Notes: a model not told the origin generated them from the letters alone. DNA of 64,000 nt from Chloroflexota bacterium (GCA_005881495.1 VBHI01000325.1:46104-110103), one strand, 5' to 3'. Positions 1 to 8,973 are shown, counted from the first letter of the stretch. Program-made: numbers and translations.

Positions 1-310
1 ATCCGCACTCTACTGTAGAGAGTCGATTATGGTCATTAACAAAATAAGCGGGGCATCTGTATGGATTACCCACTTCGTCAGTGGGTAAGTGCCAGCACAT
101 CGTATGGCAAGCGAGCGGTGAAAGAACGATGTACATCACAGCTTGTTTGCTACATGATGTCCTGACCGTCACCACCCGACGATGTGGGTCATCCATACAG
201 TAGGGGCCGATTTATCGTGCCCACCGCCGATTTATCGGCCCTCGATGCATGTCTCGATATCCGGATGATTTTGTGAAACCTCATTATCGAACTCGTATTG
301 AGCAGAAAGG
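1..310. repeat. Intergenic REP family 1 composite repeat
   Basis: This stretch before the first gene is repeat-like. A core at about 200-245 reads GTAGGGGCCGATTTATCG, then a short CG-rich link, then GCCGATTTATCGGCC, a 6-bp stem around TT. A left arm at about 27-80 (ATTAACAAAATAA...GGATTACCCAC) recurs at 50.69-50.76 kb and in part at 4.54 kb. A right arm at about 250-290 (CCGGATGATTTTGTGAAACC...ATTATCG) resembles the DNA after the cores at 18.3 and 51.0 kb. No gene or clear promoter is visible in it. Confidence 0.75.
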
Positions 311-392
311 TTTCAAGTGTAGTCTAACGTATTGAAAGACAGACTGCAACGACGCTAGCGCGTCTAGCTTCGCTCAGCAGTCTGAAAGGAAT

Positions 393-1457
393 GTGATGAG
401 ATTATTGCTCAGTTGTATTTCAACGAAACATTCAACTCTCAAAAAGCACTGGTCCGAATCAGCCCAGGCAGTACAGCAAACGCAATGCCCCCTGACGGTC
501 CTGGGGAGTTATGAGAAGCCGAAAGAAGACGCTGGGGGATTGCTGTGTTTACTTGAAGATTTTGGCTGTTCACAACTTGAAAGCCATCCCCAGGCAAGCC
601 TGAGTCCTCCGATACATCGGGGACCTACAGGAGACCCCGATTTATCGAGGGGCGAGCGAAGCGAGGGATACAAGGTTGTAAAAAACCTCGAACTCAAAAT
701 GGCAGCTGGAATGGCAGATACCGACAAAGGCGTGTTCATCACTTCCTTTGGAAGCATCCACGAGGTTGATGCTGACCTGAAAACCATCAAACGAGATGTC
801 GTCAGTTCACCTCTTTTTAACGCGCTTCACTCCATTTCCCGCACGCAACGTGGCTATCTTGTGGCAAGCACGGGACTGGATCTCATTTTGGAATTCAAGC
901 GGGATGGGGAAGTACTCTGGAGCTGGTGGGCCACCGATCATGGTTTTGAGGAAACACCCACTGGCCGTCGTCGAGTACTTGATAAATCCGCAGATCACCG
1001 CGTGGTACAATACGGAACGTTGAGCCAGACGACGCATGTCAATTCAGCCGCAGAACTGCCCGATGGGCGGGTCCTGGCTTCACTCTTTCACCAGGGGTCG
1101 GTCATCGTCATCGATCGCGAAACTGGCAAGTGGCAACCTGTACTGGAAGGCTTAGATCATCCTCATGCAGTTCGCATTCTGGACAGAACCCACTTTACCG
1201 TCGCAGATACCGTTCATGGGAGAGCGTTGCTTGTGCATATCAACGGAACTGGAGAACGAGGACAGGTTGAAGAAGAAATAGACGCGGGAACCAGTTGGCT
1301 GCAAGACTGCCGGTACGATGATGAGCATGAGTCCTGGATATTGGTCGATGGCAAGAATTCGCGCCTGGTCTTGCGCCGTGGGCGCTCTGGTGATAAAGCA
1401 ATTGCCCAGCTCGACCTGGATCCAGAATGGCGTCTCTACGAAGCACATCTACTCTGA
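393..1457 (+). CDS. Arylsulfotransferase (ASST)-like beta-propeller protein, N-terminus doubtful
   Basis: From about residue 103 (ATG at 699) the protein has repeated blade-like segments and the pattern typical of ASST-like proteins: WSWW..DHG, then HVNSAAELPDGRVLASLF and VIVIDRETG. ASST enzymes move sulfuryl groups between aryl substrates, and this gene precedes cysC and sat, so a link to sulfur metabolism is plausible but unproven. The first 100 residues run through a family-1-like repeat (about 603-658) and show no domain or signal peptide. The true start may be 699 or 711, or the 5' end may be degraded. The conserved part is about 250 residues, shorter than usual ASST proteins. Confidence 0.5.
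   Translation: MMRLLLSCISTKHSTLKKHWSESAQAVQQTQCPLTVLGSYEKPKEDAGGLLCLLEDFGCSQLESHPQASLSPPIHRGPTGDPDLSRGERSEGYKVVKNLELKMAAGMADTDKGVFITSFGSIHEVDADLKTIKRDVVSSPLFNALHSISRTQRGYLVASTGLDLILEFKRDGEVLWSWWATDHGFEETPTGRRRVLDKSADHRVVQYGTLSQTTHVNSAAELPDGRVLASLFHQGSVIVIDRETGKWQPVLEGLDHPHAVRILDRTHFTVADTVHGRALLVHINGTGERGQVEEEIDAGTSWLQDCRYDDEHESWILVDGKNSRLVLRRGRSGDKAIAQLDLDPEWRLYEAHLL
603..658. repeat. Degenerate REP family 1-like palindrome
   Basis: CCGATACATCGGGG and CCCCGATTTATCGAGGGG lie 20 nt apart, and each is a small inverted repeat. The CCGATTTATCG core matches family 1 elsewhere in the window. It lies inside the open frame of the ASST-like gene, which argues that this part of the frame is not ancestral coding sequence. 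Confidence 0.5.
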
Positions 1458-1505
1458 ACACTTCCTTATTGCAGGGATGGCTTTCAAGTCGTCGCCCAGT
1501 GCATA

Positions 1506-1547
1506 GTAGGGGCGACCCTTGGGTCGCCCGTTGTAACGAGGTCGCCC
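1506..1547. repeat. REP family 2 palindrome
   Basis: GTAGGGGCGACCCTTGGGTCGCCC contains a perfect 9-bp inverted repeat (GGGCGACCC-TT-GGGTCGCCC), followed by a partial extra arm GAGGTCGCCC. It sits between the ASST-like gene and cysC, 25 bp before the cysC start. Other copies are near 24.4, 28.8, 59.55 and 61.4 kb. Confidence 0.75.
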
Positions 1548-1571
1548 AATCTTACAAGGAGAATACCGTAT

Positions 1572-2153
1572 ATGGCAAATAGAGGTTTTACGATCTGGTT
1601 TACAGGGCTTTCTGGCTCAGGGAAAAGCACTCTTTCAGAGATCATTGAGCAGCGTTTAAAAGAGCGTGGGTGTAATGTGGAGATTCTAGACGGAGATATT
1701 GTCCGTACGCATTTAAGCAAGGGACTTGGGTTTAGCCGCGAGGACCGCGATACCAACATCAAGCGCATTGCATTTGTAGCTAGCCTGCTCACACGTAATG
1801 ACGTTGTGTGCATCTCTGCTGCCATTGCTCCTTACCGCGAGGCACGTGAATGGGCGCGCAGGGAGGTAGGGGATTTTGTCGAGGTGTATGTCAAGTGCCC
1901 CATCGAGGTTTGTCGCCAGCGCGACGTCAAGGGCCTCTACAAGCTCGTTGACGAGGGAAAGATCAAGAATTTCACCGGTGTCGATGATCCCTATGAGGAG
2001 CCAGATCATCCCGATGTGGTGGTTGAGTCCGACAAAGAGACGCCCAATGAGAGTGTAACCCGCATTTTTACTAAACTTATAGAACTGGGATATCTTGAAC
2101 CTGAGTTCCTATATAAGGATGAGCGAGCTCAGGTCACTGCGAACCGACCTTGA
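1572..2153 (+). CDS. cysC: Adenylylsulfate kinase (APS kinase)
   Basis: Phosphorylates adenosine 5'-phosphosulfate (APS) at the 3' position with ATP to give PAPS, in the cytoplasm. The P-loop GLSGSGKS is near residues 14-21. The family motifs DGDIVR and LGFSREDRD.N follow, then ISAAIAPYREAR and the FVEVYVKCP strand. The length of 193 residues is normal for a single-domain CysC. An AAGGAG ribosome site at 1556-1561 supports the ATG at 1572. sat begins 45 bp downstream, so the two activation enzymes are probably co-transcribed. Confidence 0.96.
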   Translation: MANRGFTIWFTGLSGSGKSTLSEIIEQRLKERGCNVEILDGDIVRTHLSKGLGFSREDRDTNIKRIAFVASLLTRNDVVCISAAIAPYREAREWARREVGDFVEVYVKCPIEVCRQRDVKGLYKLVDEGKIKNFTGVDDPYEEPDHPDVVVESDKETPNESVTRIFTKLIELGYLEPEFLYKDERAQVTANRP

Positions 2154-2197
2154 TAATGTGAACCAGTACTGTGGAGAGAGAAACGAGAAGAGAAGAC

Positions 2198-3364
2198 ATG
2201 ACGAATGGTTTGATTGCTCCTCACGGAGGAGAGCTTATTTTGAATATAGTAGGCGAAGCGGAACGTGCAGAATGGCAGGACCGCGCGAAAAGTCTGCCGT
2301 GGGTGGTGGTGGGTTCCCGGCAGCTGGCTGACCTGGAAATGCTGGCTATTGGGACCTATAGCCCTTTGACTGGTTTTATGACACAATCTGATTATGTAAG
2401 TGTTGTTCAGGATATGCATCTGAGCAATGGTCTTCCATGGTCGCTACCAATTACTCTTTCAGTGACGTCGGAACAAGCCTCCAATCTAAGAGAAGGCTCA
2501 CAGATTGCCCTCGTTGATGCCGAGGGGGCGTTGCAAGCGGTCATGTTGCTGCTAGAAAAGTACCGCTACGATAAACGGCTTGAGGCGAGCAAGGTCTACC
2601 GCACGCTGGATGATGGGCATCCAGGTGTGAAGGTGGTGTATCAACAGGGCGATGTGCTCCTGGGTGGACCAGTACGGGTGGTCGCATTGCAGGATCAGAC
2701 CTTTGCCCAGTACCGCTATACGCCAACGCAGTCGCGCAAGCTCTTTGCAGAGCGTGGCTGGAAACGTATCGTGGCCTTCCAGACGCGAAACCCGGTGCAC
2801 CGGGCACATGAATATATTCAAAAGTGTGCATTAGAGACGGTGGATGGTCTCTATCTTCATCCGTTGGTAGGCGATACCAAGGGCGATGACATACCAGCTG
2901 ACGTGCGTATGCGTTGCTATGAAGTGCTGTTGGAGAACTATTATCCAGCTGATCGCGTGGTCCTTGGGGTTCTCCCTGCCGCAATGCGCTATGCCGGTCC
3001 ACGCGAGGCCATTTTCCACGCCCTGATGCGAAAGAACTACGGCTGTTCGCACTTCATCGTAGGACGTGACCATGCTGGCGTCGGCAACTATTATGGTACC
3101 TACGACGCACATTATATCTTTGCAGAGTTTGACCCCGTCAAGCTTGGCATTACACCCATGTTTTTTGACCATACCTTCTTCTGTCGTGCCTGTGATGCAA
3201 TGGCATCGTCGAAAACCTGCCCACATGGGAGTGGGCAGCATGTGACGCTTAGCGGAACGAAAGTGCGTCACATGCTCCAGGCAGGCGAGATCCCACCTCG
3301 TGAGTTCTCACGGCCAGAAGTGGCGCACGTGCTGATCGAGGCCATGCGTCAACCGGCGTCGTGA
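2198..3364 (+). CDS. sat: Sulfate adenylyltransferase (ATP sulfurylase)
   Basis: Makes APS from ATP and sulfate, the step before CysC. The active-site signature [11 protein letters not shown] and the later GRDHAGVG motif are both present. Near the C-terminus [16 protein letters not shown] has the Cys-Cys-Cys-His pattern of the zinc site found in some bacterial and archaeal enzymes. The ATG at 2198 is preferred over an in-frame ATG at 2171 because a GAGAAGAGAAG purine tract lies just upstream and the protein then begins at a family-like N-terminus ([11 protein letters not shown]). The length is 388 residues, normal for monofunctional Sat. It follows cysC closely. Confidence 0.96.
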   Translation: MTNGLIAPHGGELILNIVGEAERAEWQDRAKSLPWVVVGSRQLADLEMLAIGTYSPLTGFMTQSDYVSVVQDMHLSNGLPWSLPITLSVTSEQASNLREGSQIALVDAEGALQAVMLLLEKYRYDKRLEASKVYRTLDDGHPGVKVVYQQGDVLLGGPVRVVALQDQTFAQYRYTPTQSRKLFAERGWKRIVAFQTRNPVHRAHEYIQKCALETVDGLYLHPLVGDTKGDDIPADVRMRCYEVLLENYYPADRVVLGVLPAAMRYAGPREAIFHALMRKNYGCSHFIVGRDHAGVGNYYGTYDAHYIFAEFDPVKLGITPMFFDHTFFCRACDAMASSKTCPHGSGQHVTLSGTKVRHMLQAGEIPPREFSRPEVAHVLIEAMRQPAS

Positions 3365-3417
3365 ACTGCGTAGAGAGAAGTTGTCCTGTATCTCTCATAC
3401 ACGAAAGGAGTTTTTTG

Positions 3418-4479
3418 ATGAGAACCACAATCATACATCTCTGGCGTATCATCCCACTTTTTATGCTCTTAGCTTTCACACTCGTAGGGTGCGGTGCTCA
3501 AAGTTCTAATAACAACCCAACCGGCCCGTTTACTCTGCGCCTGGGCTACTTTCCGAACCTGACGCACGCTGTAGCATTAGTTGGGGTAGCACGTGGCACA
3601 TTTAAGGATGCCCTTGGTCCAAACGTTCACCTGGAGACGAAGACCTTCAATGCGGGTCCGGCACTCATAGAGGCACTTTTTGCCAGTGATATTGATATCG
3701 GCTACATTGGTCCGAACCCGGCAATCAACGGCTACATCAAAAGTAACGGAGCGGCACTCCGCATTATTGCTGGCGCTTCAAGTGGCGGTGCCCTGTTCGT
3801 CGTGCGTCCGGATGCGCATATTCACAGTCCCACGGACCTGGCAAACAAGAAGATTGCGACACCCCAGGTTGGAGGTACCCAGGATGTAGCATTACGGTAC
3901 TACCTCCAACAGCATGGTCTCCAAACGGCTGACAAAGGGGGAAACGTACAGATTATTCCAACCGATAACCCCAACATCCTGTCATTGTTCCAGCAAGGGA
4001 AAATCGATGGAGCCTGGGTACCTGAGCCATGGGCGACGCGCCTCGTCATCGAGGGCAATGGAACGGTCTTTCTCGATGAACGTTCGCTCTGGCCCAACGG
4101 GGAGTTTGTCACGACGAACGTAGTTGTACGGACAGCTTTCTTACAAGAGTATCCAGACCTGGTGAAAAAGTTCTTACAAGCGCATGTTGAAACAGTACAA
4201 TACATTCTGAAAAACCCGGAGAACGCGAAAGAGATTGTGAACAGCGAGATTCTACGGATCACCGGCAAAGCCCTGGCGAAAAAGGTGATTGACCAGGCGT
4301 ATACCAATCTCGATATCACCTATGATCCACTCACAAGCACCCTTTTGCAGTCAGCTGACCGGGCGTACTCACTTGGCTTCCTGGGGCAAAGCAAGCCTGA
4401 TCTGGCTGGCATTTACCATCTTGGTGAGCTGAACGCAGTCCTCACTTCCAGGGGATTAGCTTCAGTTGCCGGGCCATAG
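3418..4479 (+). CDS. ABC transporter substrate-binding lipoprotein, SsuA/TauA type
   Basis: Extracytoplasmic binding protein of an aliphatic sulfonate/taurine-type importer (NMT1/SsuA-like fold). The N-terminus has a signal with lipobox LVGC, placing the lipidated cysteine at residue 25 when the start is the ATG at 3418. AAGGAG lies 9 nt upstream of that ATG. Motifs typical of the family include LRLGYFPNLTHA, DIGYIGPNPAINGY and DGAWVPEPWATRL. It lies 53 bp after sat and before the ATPase and permease genes. The substrate cannot be read from sequence: the context favours a sulfur compound, but nitrate/cyanate-type relatives look similar. Confidence 0.88.
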   Translation: MRTTIIHLWRIIPLFMLLAFTLVGCGAQSSNNNPTGPFTLRLGYFPNLTHAVALVGVARGTFKDALGPNVHLETKTFNAGPALIEALFASDIDIGYIGPNPAINGYIKSNGAALRIIAGASSGGALFVVRPDAHIHSPTDLANKKIATPQVGGTQDVALRYYLQQHGLQTADKGGNVQIIPTDNPNILSLFQQGKIDGAWVPEPWATRLVIEGNGTVFLDERSLWPNGEFVTTNVVVRTAFLQEYPDLVKKFLQAHVETVQYILKNPENAKEIVNSEILRITGKALAKKVIDQAYTNLDITYDPLTSTLLQSADRAYSLGFLGQSKPDLAGIYHLGELNAVLTSRGLASVAGP

Positions 4480-4497
4480 AACCATAATTCTCCGTAG

Positions 4498-4640
4498 AAC
4501 AGTAGGCCCCGATGTATCGTGGGCACCGCCGATTATGACTTTTAACAAAATAATCTGGCCATCCGTAGGGGCCGATTTATCGCGCCCACCGCCGATGTAT
4601 CGGCTCTCGTTGGATGTTCCAATATCCCGCTTAATTCGTT
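4498..4640. repeat. REP family 1 composite repeat inside the transporter operon
   Basis: A partial core (GTAGGCCCCGATGTATCGTGGGCACCGCCGA, 4502-4532) is followed by a left arm (TTATGACTTTTAACAAAATAATCTGG) and then a second core at 4565-4609 ending in GCCGATGTATCGGC. The element fills most of the 196-bp gap between the binding-protein and ATPase genes, and an open frame through it creates a false 70-residue N-terminal extension of the ATPase. Confidence 0.8.
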
Positions 4641-4675
4641 TATGTACATCATCGGCCGAAAAGAGGATCATACAG

Positions 4676-5491
4676 ATGTTTCACCTGTCAATATTGAGCG
4701 ATACCCAGCATACAACAGACAGACCCCAGACAACGCCGGGAGGGATTCCCCTCAAGATCGAGGGTGTGAGCAAGACCTTCACAGGACGTTCAGGTGCCGT
4801 TGAGGCACTCCAGCACGTGGAGCTAGATGTGGCTGCAGGCGAGTTTGTATGCCTTCTTGGGCCGAGTGGTTGTGGGAAGTCAACGCTGCTCAGCATTGTT
4901 GCGGGACTGGAAACTGCGAGTAGTGGGACTATCTGGGCCGATGGACAGATAGTGCGCGGCCCAGGCACTGACCGGGTGCTGCTCTTCCAGGAAGCGGCGC
5001 TCTTTCCCTGGCTGGATGTCCAGCACAATGTTGAATTCGGCTTGCGTCAAGCTGGTACACCGTCCAGGGAGCGGGCTGCGATTGCTCAACGTTTCATTGA
5101 GGGAGTGCATTTGAACGGCTTTGAAAAGAGCTATGTCCATCAGCTCTCCGGCGGAATGCGCCAGCGGGTCGCTATCGCACGGGCGCTAGCGATTGACCCG
5201 GCGGTGCTGCTCATGGATGAGCCATTCGGGGCGCTGGATGCATTGACCCGTGATCAACTGCATGCTGAGCTTGAGTCCATCTGGACGTCGACCCACAAGA
5301 CGATCCTGTTTGTGACCCATAATGTCCGTGAAGCAGTCGCTTTGGGAGACCGCGTACTCGTTTTTTCTCCTCGACCGGGGCGTATCGTACGTGAGTTCCG
5401 TATCAATTTACCCCGCCCTCGCTCGTTGGAGAACCACATGCTCGTGGACCAGGCAGCGGAGATTTTGTCTGTACTGAAGCAGGCAATTTGA
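4676..5491 (+). CDS. ABC transporter ATP-binding protein, SsuB/TauB type
   Basis: Cytoplasmic ATPase of the importer. Visible motifs are Walker A GPSGCGKST, Q-loop LFQEAALFPW, signature LSGGMRQRVAIARAL, Walker B LLMDEPFGALD and H-loop VTHN, in normal order. The start is set at the ATG at 4676, after AAGAGGAT. The longer frame beginning at 4466 translates repeat DNA. At 271 residues it matches SsuB/TauB/NrtD proteins. The permease gene follows 49 bp later. Confidence 0.93.
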   Translation: MFHLSILSDTQHTTDRPQTTPGGIPLKIEGVSKTFTGRSGAVEALQHVELDVAAGEFVCLLGPSGCGKSTLLSIVAGLETASSGTIWADGQIVRGPGTDRVLLFQEAALFPWLDVQHNVEFGLRQAGTPSRERAAIAQRFIEGVHLNGFEKSYVHQLSGGMRQRVAIARALAIDPAVLLMDEPFGALDALTRDQLHAELESIWTSTHKTILFVTHNVREAVALGDRVLVFSPRPGRIVREFRINLPRPRSLENHMLVDQAAEILSVLKQAI

Positions 5492-5540
5492 AAGCCATCC
5501 CTGCAAGGAAGTATCGATAAGAATCAACAGGAGCACGTCA

Positions 5541-6338
5541 ATGGTGAAAGCAACTAAAGTGCAGCTTGTAGGTAGTTCAGCCCTTGGTAAATGGCTGCGG
5601 CGCATCGTATTCTACATACTCATATTGGTAGTATGGCAAGTAGTTGCCTTGAGCGGTATCTGGCCTTCCTATGCGCTCCCCGGTCCACTTGCTGTGCTGA
5701 ATGCATTGATTTACGGCTTCCAAAATGGTCAGTTCCTCCAGGCGGCGCTGGTGAGCCTGCAGCGACTGGCGATTGGCTACAGCATTTCACTCGTCATTGG
5801 CGTTGTGCTCGGAGTGCTCATCGGGCGTGTGCGCATCCTGGAAGAGACGCTTGGCTCACTGATCCTGGGCTTACAAGCATTGCCCAGTGTCTGCTGGCTC
5901 CCACTAGCAATTCTGTGGCTAGGGCTGAGCGAGCAGGCAATCATCTTTGTAGTCGTAATGGGGGCACTCTTCTCGATTACGCTAGGGGTGGATACGGGCG
6001 TTAAAAATACACCCCCGATCTACCTGCAAGCAGCGCGCAATCTAGGCACTCGTGGCGTGGCACTTACCACGCAGGTCATTCTTCCCTCGGCGATGCCCGC
6101 GATTCTGAGCGGACTAAAGCAGGGTTGGACGTTTGCCTGGCGCTCATTGATGGCGGGTGAGTTGTTGTTTTTCACATTGAGCCTGGGGAACCTCCTGCAA
6201 ACCGGGCGTGACCTGAACGATGCCTCGCAAGTGATGGCGGTCATGGTAGTGATCGTCGCTATTGGGGTGAGCATCGATTCCTTGATCTTTGCTCCAATTG
6301 AGCGGGGCGTGCGTGAACGCTGGGGTTTGCAGGGATAA
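5541..6338 (+). CDS. ABC transporter permease, SsuC/TauC type
   Basis: Inner-membrane permease with about six hydrophobic helices and a binding-protein-dependent transport domain. The conserved cytoplasmic EAA-type loop is seen as YLQAARNLGTRG...VILPSAMPAILSGLKQGWTFAWRSLMAGEL, which docks the ATPase. At 265 residues it is of normal length for SsuC. It is the last gene of the importer block, and an IS110 remnant begins immediately after its stop. Confidence 0.93.
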   Translation: MVKATKVQLVGSSALGKWLRRIVFYILILVVWQVVALSGIWPSYALPGPLAVLNALIYGFQNGQFLQAALVSLQRLAIGYSISLVIGVVLGVLIGRVRILEETLGSLILGLQALPSVCWLPLAILWLGLSEQAIIFVVVMGALFSITLGVDTGVKNTPPIYLQAARNLGTRGVALTTQVILPSAMPAILSGLKQGWTFAWRSLMAGELLFFTLSLGNLLQTGRDLNDASQVMAVMVVIVAIGVSIDSLIFAPIERGVRERWGLQG

Positions 6339-6340
6339 GA

Positions 6341-6507
6341 ACTGCCTTGGAAGACACTCTCCAAAAGCTTCAACTGGAGATCGAACAGCGACTATCTCCA
6401 TTTAAAGAAGCCAGGAACCTCTTACTGAGTATCCCAGGTATCCAGACCGTTGCGCAGTCAACCATGCTTGCCGAAATCGGCGATGATATGTCACTTCGAA
6501 GGAGCAG
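6341..6507 (+). pseudogene. IS110-family transposase fragment
   Basis: About 50 codons encode LEDTLQKLQLEIEQRL...LLSIPGIQTVAQSTMLAEIGDDMS, which matches the C-terminal (transposase_20) region of IS110-family recombinases: a coiled helix, then IPGI...TA..LAEIGD. Similarity stops abruptly near 6495. The N-terminal DEDD catalytic domain and the conserved serine region are missing. The following bases (CCCTCCCGTACGTGCGGC) read on the minus strand faintly resemble the end of a group II intron, which is not firm. Confidence 0.65.
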
Positions 6508-6640
6508 CCCTCCCGTACGTGCGGCACCCTGGACACACCACTTATAAATTGGGTAAACTAAGGAAAAGTTGCGTAGAAAAGTACCCTTATAAAAACATCT
6601 TTTAACTACCCTACTTATTTCATGTTTCAGAGGAGAACGA

Positions 6641-7627
6641 TTGGCCATGACTGATGGTCTAAAAGTGGTAAGTACATTTCAATTTTCGCCAGAGTCACAG
6701 GAGATGTTACGTAGAGCGGCTGACGCGGATGTGCTATGTCTCGGACGCGCGGAAGAATTCCTGCAAAGTTTGCGTGAAGCTGAAATCGTCTGTTCCTATT
6801 GGATGCCCAATAATTGGCGTGAACTGGCTCCTCATTTACGCTGGCTGCAATGCTCCGGTGCCGGTGTCGATGGCCTTCGACCAACAGGGGTGCTTGATAG
6901 TGATAGCGGGGTGATCGTCACTACCGCGACAGGTATTCATGCGACAACCATCAGTGAATATGTGTTCGGCAGCATGTTAATGTTCAATCGCAGCTGGCCG
7001 GAAATGGTTCGTCTCCAGGATCGCCATATCTGGCCGAGCAGCGGGAAATGGTATCATTTGAGTGGACGCGAACTGGCGGATCAGGCTCTGGCAATTATCG
7101 GCCTGGGTCATATTGGGCGTCGCATTGCCCAGTTGGGGCGAGCCTTTGGCATGCGGGTGCTGGCGACACGCCGTTCGGTCAGCGAAGGCGCGACCGACCC
7201 GGACGTGGATCAGCTGTATCCTATGGAGCGTCTGCACGATATGCTCCGCGAGAGCGATTATGTTGTGGTGGCGGCACCGCTGACTCCCGAGACCAATCAC
7301 CTGATCGGTGAGGAGGAATTACGTGTGATGCGCCCTCATGCCTACCTGGTAAACGTGTCACGAGGCAGGGTGATCGATGAAGCAGCACTCATACACGCTC
7401 TCCAGGAGCAATGGATTGCAGGAGCAGGACTTGATGTCACTGTAGAAGAACCGCTGCCGGCCGACAGCCCTCTGTTCTCCATGTCGAATGTTATTTTAAC
7501 TCCGCATATTTCAGGTGTAAGTGTGCATTACGATCAGCGGCTCACCGCGCTTTTTGCTGATAATTTAAAGCGTTATCGTGCAGGTCAGCCACTGCGTAAC
7601 CAGTATGATCCCCAGCGCGGGTATTAG
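6641..7627 (+). CDS. D-2-hydroxyacid dehydrogenase family protein
   Basis: NAD(P)-dependent oxidoreductase of the D-isomer-specific 2-hydroxyacid dehydrogenase superfamily, acting on an unknown 2-keto/2-hydroxy acid. The Rossmann glycine motif GLGHIGRRIAQLGRAFG is near residues 147-163. The catalytic Arg is in NVSRGRVID, the Glu in VEEPLP and the His in LTPHISG. The start is either TTG at 6641 (AGGAG 5 nt upstream) or ATG at 6647 (11 nt). Length 328 residues is normal. DUF3090 follows after 9 bp and may share the transcript. Confidence 0.88.
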   Translation: MAMTDGLKVVSTFQFSPESQEMLRRAADADVLCLGRAEEFLQSLREAEIVCSYWMPNNWRELAPHLRWLQCSGAGVDGLRPTGVLDSDSGVIVTTATGIHATTISEYVFGSMLMFNRSWPEMVRLQDRHIWPSSGKWYHLSGRELADQALAIIGLGHIGRRIAQLGRAFGMRVLATRRSVSEGATDPDVDQLYPMERLHDMLRESDYVVVAAPLTPETNHLIGEEELRVMRPHAYLVNVSRGRVIDEAALIHALQEQWIAGAGLDVTVEEPLPADSPLFSMSNVILTPHISGVSVHYDQRLTALFADNLKRYRAGQPLRNQYDPQRGY

Positions 7628-7636
7628 TGAGGTGAC

Positions 7637-8230
7637 ATGATGAGTACGCAACTAGGTCCTTTAGAGATACTCGGCGCAGCCGCGGTGGGCCAGCCTGGCC
7701 AGCGCCGTTTCTGCCTGTATGTACAGAGTAGACGTGACTCTGCCGTCATCTGGATGGAAAAGGAACAACTCAACCGGCTTTCTCTTACCTTAGATCAAGT
7801 GCTGGCACAGTTGACCGAGGGACAGGTGTTGCGCACGGAAGCAGAGGCTGGAAGGCGTCCTGCTCCAACTGGGCTACCGGCAGATTTTCTCAACGCCCCT
7901 GAATATGACTACCGCGCGTCGCAGATGGGTCTAACATACGATGAGCGCAATGAACTGTTCAATTTTACCGTTACGCCGGTGGAGATCGTATTGGAGGTGG
8001 GCGTAGAGGAACCGACAGTGCTGATACGTGAGGATGATGCCATATCTTTCCTTTTTACACAGACACAGGCTCAGCAATTGGCAAGCGCCATTGCAGCGCT
8101 GATGTCAGCTGGTCGGCCGGTGTGTCCCCTCTGCGGTGCTCCCCTTGATGGAGGGCCGCACGCCTGTGTCAAACAGAATGGCCACCATGAAATTGTGCAG
8201 CTGGTAGAGGATGATGAAGAGGAAGAATAA
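7637..8230 (+). CDS. DUF3090 family protein with C-terminal zinc ribbon
   Basis: Protein of unknown function, of a family known mainly from Actinobacteria and Chloroflexota. The family signature GQPGQRRFCLYVQ...VIWMEKEQL is near residues 15-45. Near the C-terminus CPLCGAPLDGGPHAC gives a CxxC...C zinc-ribbon-like pattern, followed by an acidic tail. GAGGTGAC precedes the ATG pair at 7637/7640. The tight spacing to the dehydrogenase gene suggests one operon. A small hairpin (GCAGGG...CCCTGC, 8235-8260) follows the stop but lacks a T-run. Confidence 0.88.
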   Translation: MMSTQLGPLEILGAAAVGQPGQRRFCLYVQSRRDSAVIWMEKEQLNRLSLTLDQVLAQLTEGQVLRTEAEAGRRPAPTGLPADFLNAPEYDYRASQMGLTYDERNELFNFTVTPVEIVLEVGVEEPTVLIREDDAISFLFTQTQAQQLASAIAALMSAGRPVCPLCGAPLDGGPHACVKQNGHHEIVQLVEDDEEEE

Positions 8231-8317
8231 ATAAGCAGGGACACAGCACAGTGCCCCTGCCCATGGTAAAGTGTTACTCGGGTTGAGTAGTATCTTTCGT
8301 TTTGCTACTGCAACCAT

Positions 8318-8731
8318 CTATTCAATGCATAAGTACTTGTTGGCCTTTTTCAGGTAGTTTTCTTCATTTGCTTCAATCATAAGCTTATGAAGTACAACGA
8401 CATCTGCATCGGGCAAACATTCAACAGGTTGTACGCAAAGGCGCATGACCGCTCGGCCATTTTCGATCACCTGGATATAGCCCCTTGTACGTGGCACACG
8501 ATACACACGCTGCGGTTCGGTAGGGCTTGGAATCTCAAGATAGCCTCGCCATACAAGTTGGCGAAATTGCTCTGGTGTGAGCGCATCGCGTAAAAGATCA
8601 GCCGCTCGTCGTTCTGCACGCGACCATCCCTTAAAGTATGGCTGTAGAATTAACCATACTATTGGTGAGATAGCGAGGGGAGCAACGACAATCCAACCCA
8701 GGGTAGCCAACACCTGAGTGATGAAGCTCAT
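8318..8731 (-). CDS. Hypothetical membrane-anchored protein
   Basis: 137 residues with one N-terminal membrane helix (about 6-30) followed by a soluble region with RRAADLLRDALTPEQFRQLVWRGYLEIPSP and VYRVPRTRGYIQV. Small Chloroflexota proteins of this pattern exist, but I do not recognise a named family. Its ATG overlaps the stop of the preceding minus-strand gene by 4 bp (ATGA at 8728-8731), so the two are translationally coupled. Confidence 0.75.
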   Translation of the reverse strand: MSFITQVLATLGWIVVAPLAISPIVWLILQPYFKGWSRAERRAADLLRDALTPEQFRQLVWRGYLEIPSPTEPQRVYRVPRTRGYIQVIENGRAVMRLCVQPVECLPDADVVVLHKLMIEANEENYLKKANKYLCIE

Positions 8732-8973
8732 CCGCCAACGACTCGCGGGACCATGACAATTTGCTCGGCAGTGGAATCAAACTGCTCGATGCGCTGTGTC
8801 GGTTTCCCAGGCTCAACGCGGAAGGCGGTCGCACCTTTTGCACGCTCCTGGGTAAAGATGCGTTCAGCTTCGCGAATTGCAGCAGTAGCTTCGGGATCGC
8901 CCGCTAGAACTTTCTGCTCGTCCCAGGTGACACGGTCATCTCCGCGCCTTGACATCACCCGTAACATTCCCAC
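8728..8973 (-). CDS. Small hypothetical protein
   Basis: About 81 residues, charged, without membrane segments: MLRVMSRRGDDRVTWDEQ..., ending VMVPRVVGG. The best start is GTG at 8973, with AGGAGG 7 nt upstream. The longer 98-residue frame would translate that ribosome site. The central part (EATAAIREAERIFTQERAKGATAFRV) is predicted helix plus strand. It is coupled by ATGA overlap to the membrane-anchored protein at 8318-8731, suggesting they act together. The family is unknown to me. Confidence 0.7.
   Translation of the reverse strand: MGMLRVMSRRGDDRVTWDEQKVLAGDPEATAAIREAERIFTQERAKGATAFRVEPGKPTQRIEQFDSTAEQIVMVPRVVGG

Noticed and set aside
4466..4675. 70-residue N-terminal extension of the ABC ATPase
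   Set aside because: It translates a repeat found elsewhere in the window; the ATG at 4676 has a ribosome site and begins near the normal family start.
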